Positions 19,980-25,247 of a stretch of DNA of 25,247 nucleotides are shown piece by piece; within the stretch, counting starts at the first letter, position 1; each line of letters starts with the position of its first letter. The stretch is from a virus: positions 1 to 25,247 of the IMG/VR virus record IMGVR_UViG_3300037264_002329. One strand, 5' to 3'. The notes under the pieces were generated by a model. It did no database searches, had not been told where the DNA came from, and saw only the letters and a list, made by a program, of their open reading frames with translations. A program made the translations under genes and the position numbers.

Positions 19980-21094
19980 AAGACAATATACCAGTATTAT
20001 GTCCTACATTTGATGAACGAACAAAAAAAGAATTATTGGATGTCTTAGATAGTGGATGGGTTGGGTTTGGAAGCAAGACGAAAGAATTTGAACGGCAATT
20101 TGCCAATTATATTGGTGCTAAGTATTGTGTTGCTACAAACTCAGGAACGTCAGCTCTTGATCTTTGCCTCAAGGCGTATGGAATAAAAGGAGGAGAACTT
20201 ATTACAACCCCCATGACGTTCGTTTCTGACGCTATAGTGGGAGAATGGAATGGGATGGATGTGACATTTGCTGATATTGATGAAAAGACACTGTGTCTTG
20301 ATCCTGAAACTATTGTTATCACAAAGGATACAAAAGCAATCATTACGGTTGACTCTCATGGTCGGTTAGCAGATATTGACGGGATAAGAATAAAAATAGA
20401 GGAATATAATGCGGAACATGATGAAAAAGTAAACCCGCTTGTCATTGAAGATGCGGCACACGCCATGTATACACAAGGAGCAGGAAAAAAGGCCGACATA
20501 ACGATATGGAGTTTTCAGGCAGTAAAATCCATGCCTATTTTTGACGGGGGTGCAGTTACGACAAACAGTGATGATATATACAAACGTATCCGTGATCTTA
20601 CATGGCTCGGTATTGAAAAATCAACATATGAACGGGTAGAGGATAAACGGTATTCATGGGATTATGACATTAAACAGGCAGACGGCATTAAGGCATATAT
20701 GACTGATGTCCAAGCTATTATAGGATTAGGGCAATTACGGAGACTTCCAGAATTATTAGGAAAACGGAGGGCAATTCAGGCTTATTATAATGATGCTTTC
20801 CGGCATAAAAAACAGATAAAGCGTCCGAAGTGGTCTCAAACGTGCCAATACTATACCATTCAATGTGAACGGAGGGATGAATTATCTAATTATCTTGCTG
20901 GAAAAGGAATAACGACATCTGTCCATTTCAAGCCTCTTAATATGATGACATACTGGAAAAAAGCGGAAAAACGCCCATTACCAGTCAACAATAGAATATG
21001 GACAAGTTTATTGACTTTACCATGCCATGATGCCCTTACATGGGAAGAATGCGAGTATATTATAAAATGCGTCAAAGAATTTTATGAACAATAA
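19976..21094 (+). CDS. DegT/DnrJ/EryC1/StrS family sugar aminotransferase
   Basis: This 372-aa PLP enzyme adds an amino group to a keto-sugar nucleotide. The family pattern is clear: PVLCPTFDERTKKELLDVLD, GWVGFGSKTKEFERQFANYI, ATNSGTSALDLCLKAYGI, then TTPMTF, VDSHGR, IEDAAHAMYTQ (PLP-ring Asp159) and WSFQAVKSMPIFDGGAV with K184 as the Schiff-base lysine. HFKPLNMMTYWK and PCHDALTWEECEYII close the domain. Length is typical, so it looks intact. Its product would be an amino-sugar nucleotide such as a 3- or 4-amino-deoxyhexose donor. It starts by ATGA and overlaps the reductase by 11 bases, indicating one pathway. Confidence 0.92.
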   Translation: MKDNIPVLCPTFDERTKKELLDVLDSGWVGFGSKTKEFERQFANYIGAKYCVATNSGTSALDLCLKAYGIKGGELITTPMTFVSDAIVGEWNGMDVTFADIDEKTLCLDPETIVITKDTKAIITVDSHGRLADIDGIRIKIEEYNAEHDEKVNPLVIEDAAHAMYTQGAGKKADITIWSFQAVKSMPIFDGGAVTTNSDDIYKRIRDLTWLGIEKSTYERVEDKRYSWDYDIKQADGIKAYMTDVQAIIGLGQLRRLPELLGKRRAIQAYYNDAFRHKKQIKRPKWSQTCQYYTIQCERRDELSNYLAGKGITTSVHFKPLNMMTYWKKAEKRPLPVNNRIWTSLLTLPCHDALTWEECEYIIKCVKEFYEQ

Positions 21095-21701
21095 AATACT
21101 TCTTACTGGTGGGTCTGGATTATTAGGAAAAGAACTCCAAAAGTATATTAATTGTTATGCTCCTTCTCATAAGGAATTGGATATAAAAAAACCAATTCAA
21201 GAAGATATCAATGTTCATGTCGTCATTCACTGTGCGGCGTATACGGATGTTGCAAAAGCAGAAAAAGAAAAAGAAGAATGTTTTAAGACTAATGTTATAG
21301 GAACAAAAAATCTCGTAAACGCATTTCCTAACGCCTATTTTGTCTACATTTCGTCTGAGTATGTAAAAAATTCCGTCAATTTTTATTCTCATACAAAAAA
21401 AATGGGGGAAGATATTGTACTGAAAAAACCTTATGGAGATATCCTTATTATCCGTACGCTTTTCAAACCCCGTCCGTTTCCCTATGAGTACGCTTTTTTT
21501 GACCAATGGACGACTGGAGATTATGTTGATGTCATTGCTCCCATAATCGTTACCCATATTCTAAACCACGAACGAGGAATTATAGATGTCGGAACTGGAC
21601 GAAAGACAATGTTTCAACTCGCCCATCAGACGAAACCAAACATAAAAGGAATATCTGTTGATGATGTAAAAGACGTACTATTACCAAAGGATTATCAATG
21701 A
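21084..21701 (+). CDS. RmlD-like NAD(P)-dependent sugar-nucleotide reductase (short)
   Basis: This is a 205-aa Rossmann protein of the extended SDR type. GGSGLLG (residues 9-15) is the cofactor-binding G-x-x-G-x-x-G; HCAAYTDVAKAE and VYISSEYVKN follow as in dTDP-4-dehydrorhamnose reductases; YSHTK (101-105) gives the catalytic Y-x3-K. RmlD proteins are usually near 290 residues, so much of the C-terminal substrate domain is shortened, with only GIIDVGTGRKTMFQLAH recognisable. The enzyme would reduce or epimerise a keto-sugar nucleotide beside the aminotransferase. It is coupled to both neighbours by overlaps of 11 and 4 bases. Confidence 0.83.
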   Translation: MNNKILLTGGSGLLGKELQKYINCYAPSHKELDIKKPIQEDINVHVVIHCAAYTDVAKAEKEKEECFKTNVIGTKNLVNAFPNAYFVYISSEYVKNSVNFYSHTKKMGEDIVLKKPYGDILIIRTLFKPRPFPYEYAFFDQWTTGDYVDVIAPIIVTHILNHERGIIDVGTGRKTMFQLAHQTKPNIKGISVDDVKDVLLPKDYQ

Positions 21702-22468
21702 AAATTACGTTGATAGGAAAAGGCTGGGTTTCTCAAGCTATGCAAAAACTCTTTCCTGATGCCTATGTTTATTCTAACGGAAAAAGCGGGGAAGTAGGAA
21801 CGAAAGAGGAAGCGAATAAAGGGGATGTAGCGTTTATCTGTGTCCCTTCTCCTTGTCTATCTGAAAAAGAATTAGATTGTTCAGCAGTAGAGGAAGCGGT
21901 AGCATGGTGTGAATGCCCTCTTTTAGTTATCCGTTCTACAGTAAACCCAGGGACAACCGATTATCTTGCGAAAAAATACCACAAACATATTGTAATGCAA
22001 CCTGAATATTTGGGTGAAACACCTTCTCATCCCATGTTAGACCCTAAAACCCGTCCATTCCTTATTTTAGGAGGGAAAAAAGAGGATACACGAAAACTCA
22101 TTGAGGTTTATCAAGAAGTTTATAATGCCAATATAAGCATTCGTCAGGTTAGCGCTCTTGAAGCGGAAGTGATAAAACTGTCAGAGAACAGGGCGATAGT
22201 ATTCAAGGTAGCAGAGTGCCAAGAATTATATGACGTGTGTGAACGAGCCGGAATTGACTACTATACGATCCGTGATGCAGTCTATGGTGATGATCCGAGG
22301 TTTAATCTTTGGTGGACGTTTGTCTATCCTGAAAAACGTGGGTTCAATTCAAAGTGTATTCCAAAAGACGTCTATGCGTGGTGTGCGTGGGCTGAATCAC
22401 TTGGGTATCATCCTCAAATTACCCGGTCCATACTTATAAAAAATAAGTATTGGATAGAAAATAAATAA
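21698..22468 (+). CDS. Truncated UDP-glucose/GDP-mannose dehydrogenase-like protein
   Basis: This 256-aa protein holds the NAD-binding and central domains of the UDP-sugar 6-dehydrogenase family but not the C-terminal UDP-binding domain (full proteins have about 400-450 residues). The start IGKGWVSQAM replaces the third glycine of GxGxxG with Ser. IRSTVNPGTTDYL matches the STVxPGTT motif, MQPEYLGE matches PEFLxE, K170 sits in the conserved FK...E helix, and GFNSKCIPKD (C220) carries the nucleophilic cysteine of the usual GGSCxPKD. Catalytic residues are thus kept. It may work without the third domain, on an unusual substrate, or as a different oxidoreductase. It ends the cassette. Confidence 0.8.
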   Translation: MKITLIGKGWVSQAMQKLFPDAYVYSNGKSGEVGTKEEANKGDVAFICVPSPCLSEKELDCSAVEEAVAWCECPLLVIRSTVNPGTTDYLAKKYHKHIVMQPEYLGETPSHPMLDPKTRPFLILGGKKEDTRKLIEVYQEVYNANISIRQVSALEAEVIKLSENRAIVFKVAECQELYDVCERAGIDYYTIRDAVYGDDPRFNLWWTFVYPEKRGFNSKCIPKDVYAWCAWAESLGYHPQITRSILIKNKYWIENK

Positions 22469-22477
22469 CTTCTTTAA

Positions 22478-22507
22478 TTGCCTTCCGATAGTTTTTCTTC
22501 GTATTCT
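22478..22507 (+). promoter_or_regulatory. Promoter-like site before the fibre genes
   Basis: TTGCCT (22478-22483), 18 bases, and TATTCT (22502-22507) lie in the 47-base gap between the dehydrogenase and the next gene. The ATG comes eight bases after the -10 without a Shine-Dalgarno. The 14-mer TTGCCTTCCGATAG at its left end also occurs at 11496-11509, at the other end of the cassette. Confidence 0.42.
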
Positions 22508-22515
22508 GTAGGTAT

Positions 22516-22698
22516 ATGTCTAAAGATTCTGTTGTTAAAACTATTATTGACCGAAAAGATTTCTCCTACGCCCATAAAGGCGTATCCCTCAAATTTGCCT
22601 TGCCCGTAGATGATTCTTCAAGCCTTCGTCCTTTCAAATCTTGTTTGGAAGAAGCAATCAAGGATATAGAGGAAATTTTAGGAGGAATGAAAAACTAA
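22516..22698 (+). CDS. Small hypothetical protein before the fibre gene
   Basis: This 60-aa protein reads MSKDSVVKTIIDRKDFSYAH and then GVSLKFALPVDDSSSLRPF, a beta-hairpin-like stretch, followed by an amphipathic helix, SCLEEAIKDIEEILGGMKN. No family is recognised, although small proteins of this beta-then-helix outline occur beside phage virion genes. Its start lies close behind a promoter-like -10 with no ribosome site. The AGGAGG near its 3' end would serve the following gene only with a long spacer of about 13 bases. One base separates its stop from that gene, suggesting coupling. Confidence 0.6.
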   Translation: MSKDSVVKTIIDRKDFSYAHKGVSLKFALPVDDSSSLRPFKSCLEEAIKDIEEILGGMKN

Positions 22699-22699
22699 T

Positions 22700-24409
22700 A
22701 TGGCTACAGTTGCAGTTCTCGTTGGTGCTGGAGGAGGAGGAGGAGGGTTTAACTCTGGAGGTGGAGGTGGTGCAGGAGGATTACCCTATGACGCTGCGTT
22801 TGCTGTTTCTCCTGGAAATATTACCGTCACTGTCGGTGATGGTGGAGCTGGTGCTGTTGATTTAACCCATAAAGGAAGTAATGGTCAAGATTCTGTATTT
22901 TCTACAATAACTGCAACAGGTGGTGGAGGAGGAGGAAGCAATACTGATTCCAGTGCTGGGGCTGTTGGAGGATCGGGCGGAGGAGGAGAAGGAAACTACG
23001 CTGCTGGAGCAGGAGGAGGAAGAACAGATAGTCCAGTTCAGGGAAACATAGGAGGGAATGGAATAGATACGGGAGATGGATATGGAGGAGGAGGAGGCGG
23101 TGGTGCTGGAGCAGCAGGAGGAAATGCTTCAGGAAATAATGGTGGTGCTGGGGGAGTTGGTCTTGCATATGATATCGTTTCAGAAGGGAATGATGTTTAT
23201 TACGCAGGTGGTGGTGGAGGAGGTTCATATATCACTCCAGGTTCAGGAGGAAATGGTGGTGGTGGAGCGGGTGGAGCTTATCCTACATATACTCCTGTTG
23301 CTGGTACATCAAATACAGGTGGAGGTGGAGGAGGAAGCACTGGTGGAGCAGGGCCAGCGTATGTAGGATATAAAGGTGGTTCAGGAATCGTTATTATTCG
23401 GTATCTTACTTCAGATTTTGGTACTTGTACTGGTGGAACAAAGACAACAGATGGAGATTATACTGTTCATAAATTTGTTTTAGCTGATAGTGGAACGGAT
23501 TTTGTTTGTGTAGGAGCAGGATCAGCAAGCGCATCACCCTCTGTCTCGGTCAGCGCCACAAAGTCGGCCAGTCCCTCTGTCTCAGTCTCTGCCACACCCA
23601 GCGCATCTCCCTCAGTCAGCGCTTCTGCCACACCCAGCGCCTCTGCCTCGGTCAGCGTGTCGGCCACACCCAGCGCCTCCGTCTCGGCCACTCCGTCAGC
23701 TAGTCCCTCTGTCTCAGTCAGCGCCACACCCAGCGCCTCTGCCTCGGTCAGCGTGTCGGCCACACCCAGCGCCTCCGTCTCGGCCACTCCGTCAGCTAGT
23801 CCCTCTGTCTCAATCAGCGCCACACCCAGCGCTTCCCCTTCGGTCAGCGTTTCGGCCACACCGAGCGTCTCCGTCTCAGCCACGCCAAGCATTTCTGAAT
23901 CAGCCACACCCTCTGCTAGTCCGAGTATCAGTCCTTCGGTCTCAGTCAGCGCCACACCGTCAGTTTCGGTTTCCCTTTCCCCCTCTCCGTCTCCAAGTTT
24001 GGGATATACCGGATATACAAGAGGAGATGAGGTAGCGCTTCCGGGAAATGATACGGATCTGGAAACAAACTATTCTGCACAGGATGTGATAGATGTAGCA
24101 ACAAAGGATAATGTCCGTGTAGATCAGACAGCAACAAAACAATACATGATTCATCAATACAAGAATTTTGTTGGAGATAACACAAATTGTCAGTTGGAAT
24201 GGGAAGGACAGACAACGCTTGCTCCCACTACTTTAACGGTGTATTTACAGATCTATAACCGCACTACGTCTGCATGGGTAACGGTAGATAGCGATAATAC
24301 TTCTCCTGCGGATACGGATTTTGGATTACTTGCGGATGTAGTGGATTTAACGGATTACAAAGATGCTCGGAATGTAATTTCATGCAGGGTGTATCAGGAG
24401 GCATTATAG
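22700..24409 (+). CDS. Adhesin/tail-fibre-like protein: glycine-rich domain, Ser-rich linker, C-terminal beta domain
   Basis: This is a 569-aa protein with three parts. Residues 1-235 are a glycine-rich adhesin domain with Gly runs separated by strands (VAVLVGAGGGGGG, NITVTVGDGGAGA, SGIVIIRYL); such domains in phage fibre adhesins form polyglycine sheets that display receptor-binding loops. Residues 236-274 form a short connector with cysteines 243 and 270. Residues 275-433 are mucin-like repeats related to those of the gene at 9852. Residues 434-569 are a beta-rich domain with LEWEGQTTLAPTTLTVYLQI and ending DYKDARNVISCRVYQEAL. It is probably a virion surface or host-contact protein; the linker may be glycosylated. 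Confidence 0.78.
   Translation: MATVAVLVGAGGGGGGFNSGGGGGAGGLPYDAAFAVSPGNITVTVGDGGAGAVDLTHKGSNGQDSVFSTITATGGGGGGSNTDSSAGAVGGSGGGGEGNYAAGAGGGRTDSPVQGNIGGNGIDTGDGYGGGGGGGAGAAGGNASGNNGGAGGVGLAYDIVSEGNDVYYAGGGGGGSYITPGSGGNGGGGAGGAYPTYTPVAGTSNTGGGGGGSTGGAGPAYVGYKGGSGIVIIRYLTSDFGTCTGGTKTTDGDYTVHKFVLADSGTDFVCVGAGSASASPSVSVSATKSASPSVSVSATPSASPSVSASATPSASASVSVSATPSASVSATPSASPSVSVSATPSASASVSVSATPSASVSATPSASPSVSISATPSASPSVSVSATPSVSVSATPSISESATPSASPSISPSVSVSATPSVSVSLSPSPSPSLGYTGYTRGDEVALPGNDTDLETNYSAQDVIDVATKDNVRVDQTATKQYMIHQYKNFVGDNTNCQLEWEGQTTLAPTTLTVYLQIYNRTTSAWVTVDSDNTSPADTDFGLLADVVDLTDYKDARNVISCRVYQEAL
23522..23998 (+). repeat. Ser-rich coding repeat with 96-bp units
   Basis: Coding repeats of S-x-S-A-T-P type. 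Units at 23641-23736 and 23737-23832 are 96 bp long and differ at one position that I could see. They are homologous to the 96-bp units near 25025, and related to the repeats at 10200-11135, giving three separated homologous tracts in the same orientation. Confidence 0.85.
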
Positions 24410-24410
24410 T

Positions 24411-25247
24411 ATGGCACAAATTGTAGATAGCTATAGTGAAAACAATGCTGATGTTACTGCTTATTTGCTCAATCAAACTCCTTATTATATTAAATGTGGT
24501 CAATCATTTACTGGAGATGGTGGAACATTAAATAGTTGTAAATGGTTAATGGCAAAAGGTGGAAGTGCAACAGGAAATGTCTATGCAAAAATTTATGCTC
24601 ATTCAGGAACTTTTGGAACAAATAGTATTCCTACAGGTTCTGCTTTAGCAATTTCTGATGCCGTTCTTGCTTCTTCCGTTTCTTCTGGTGGTGGATTGGT
24701 AACTTTTACTTTTTCTGGTGCAAATAAAATTACATTAACGAACACAACAAAATATGTTGTAACGGTTGAATATGACAATGGAACTGAAGTTAATTATCTC
24801 GGAGTTGGAGGAGATAGTACCAATTCAACTCATGGGGGTAACTTATCTATTTGGTCTTATGAAGGGAGTAACTGGCAGTATGCTTCTCCTGATGATTTTA
24901 GTTTTTATGTCTATAAAGATGACGTGGGAAGCGCAAGTGCATCTCCTTCAGCTACTCTCTCAGCCAGCCCCTCGGTCTCAGTCAGCGCCACACCTAGCGT
25001 TTCAGTCTCTCTTAGCCCGTCCGCCAGTCCTTCGGTCTCAGTCAGCGCCACACCCAGCGCCTCTGCCTCAGTCAGTGTCTCTGCCACACCCAGCGTGTCC
25101 GTCTCGGCTACGCCGTCCATCAGTCCTTCGGTCTCAGTCAGCGCCACACCCAGCGCCTCTGCCTCAGTCAGTGTCTCTGCCACACCCAGCGTGTCCGTCT
25201 CGGCTACGCCGTCCATCAGTCCTTCGGTCTCAGTCAGCGCCACACCC
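24411..25247 (+). CDS. Fibre/adhesin-like protein with Ser-rich repeats (cut by window end)
   Basis: The frame is open from ATG 24411 to the last base, 279 codons with no stop. CAGGAGG precedes the ATG by about nine bases, one base after the previous stop. Residues 1-171 form a beta-sandwich-like domain (YYIKCGQSFTGDGGTLNSCK, NVYAKIYAHSGTFGTN, GLVTFTFSGANKITLTNTTK, YVVTVEYDNGT, DFSFYVYKDDVG), resembling carbohydrate-binding modules found in phage fibres and surface proteins. From residue 173 the sequence is mucin-like (SVSVSATPS). Domain order is folded head then repeats, as in the gene at 9852. What follows the repeats is outside the window. Role in host contact is inferred. Confidence 0.75.
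   Translation, partial: MAQIVDSYSENNADVTAYLLNQTPYYIKCGQSFTGDGGTLNSCKWLMAKGGSATGNVYAKIYAHSGTFGTNSIPTGSALAISDAVLASSVSSGGGLVTFTFSGANKITLTNTTKYVVTVEYDNGTEVNYLGVGGDSTNSTHGGNLSIWSYEGSNWQYASPDDFSFYVYKDDVGSASASPSATLSASPSVSVSATPSVSVSLSPSASPSVSVSATPSASASVSVSATPSVSVSATPSISPSVSVSATPSASASVSVSATPSVSVSATPSISPSVSVSATP
24927..25247 (+). repeat. Ser-rich coding repeat with exact 96-bp tandem copies
   Basis: Bases 25025-25120 and 25121-25216 are identical 96-bp copies, and a third begins at 25217 and runs to the window end. Each encodes 32 residues of S-V-S-A-T-P type. The exact identity indicates recent duplication. Confidence 0.9.

Noticed and set aside
1766-25247. CRISPR array, suggested by tandem repeats
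   Set aside because: All repeat tracts are in-frame coding low-complexity sequence without spacers, and no Cas genes are present.

Overview
This window is a stretch of a tailed double-stranded DNA bacteriophage genome (Caudoviricetes). All convincing genes lie on the + strand. A head-packaging module (small and large terminase, portal, scaffold, HK97-type major capsid protein) is recognisable in the usual order. The host cannot be named. Strong AAGGAGGTGA ribosome binding sites and TTGACA/TATAAT-like promoters show a bacterium with ordinary anti-Shine-Dalgarno and sigma-70-type signals. Genes throughout end with TAA, TAG and TGA, so the standard bacterial code applies, with one ambiguous stretch at the left edge.

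Layout. (1) 1-2.98 kb holds small early/accessory genes: a one-helix membrane peptide, a KGG-motif protein, a DUF2829 protein (the family of the Thoeris anti-defence protein Tad2), a DUF6948-like protein, a glycine-tyrosine hexanucleotide-repeat peptide, a protein with an SSB-like acidic tail, and a small zinc ribbon. (2) 3.1-9.8 kb is the packaging and head module. (3) 9.85-11.5 kb holds two probable virion surface proteins; the first carries about 310 residues of mucin-like Ser/Thr/Pro/Val repeat. (4) 11.5-22.5 kb is an 11-kb sugar-modification cassette of fourteen genes. It includes two DAH-motif glycosyltransferases resembling polypeptide GalNAc-transferases, one ordinary GT2, one GT-B-like protein, four members of a paralogous E-x-D family, four SAM methyltransferases, a DegT-type sugar aminotransferase, an RmlD-like reductase and a shortened UDP-sugar dehydrogenase. 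Neighbouring genes overlap by 4-25 nt, with only one break at 19.25 kb. (5) 22.5-25.2 kb holds a small protein and two adhesin/fibre-like proteins with the same Ser-rich repeats; the last runs off the window.

The most interesting reading is that the window encodes both a substrate and its modification machinery. Three surface proteins carry mucin-like S/T/P repeats, and the cassette between them has enzymes that could make a special nucleotide sugar, attach it to Ser/Thr, extend it and methylate it. This is inferred from gene content, order and motifs; nothing here proves glycosylation. Other points are several genes with a -10 hexamer only 7-12 nt before the ATG and no Shine-Dalgarno (possible leaderless mRNAs), and a capsid-gene leader that can hide its own ribosome binding site. 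Base composition also changes at 19.25 kb. No tail, lysis, integrase, tRNA or CRISPR sequences were seen.
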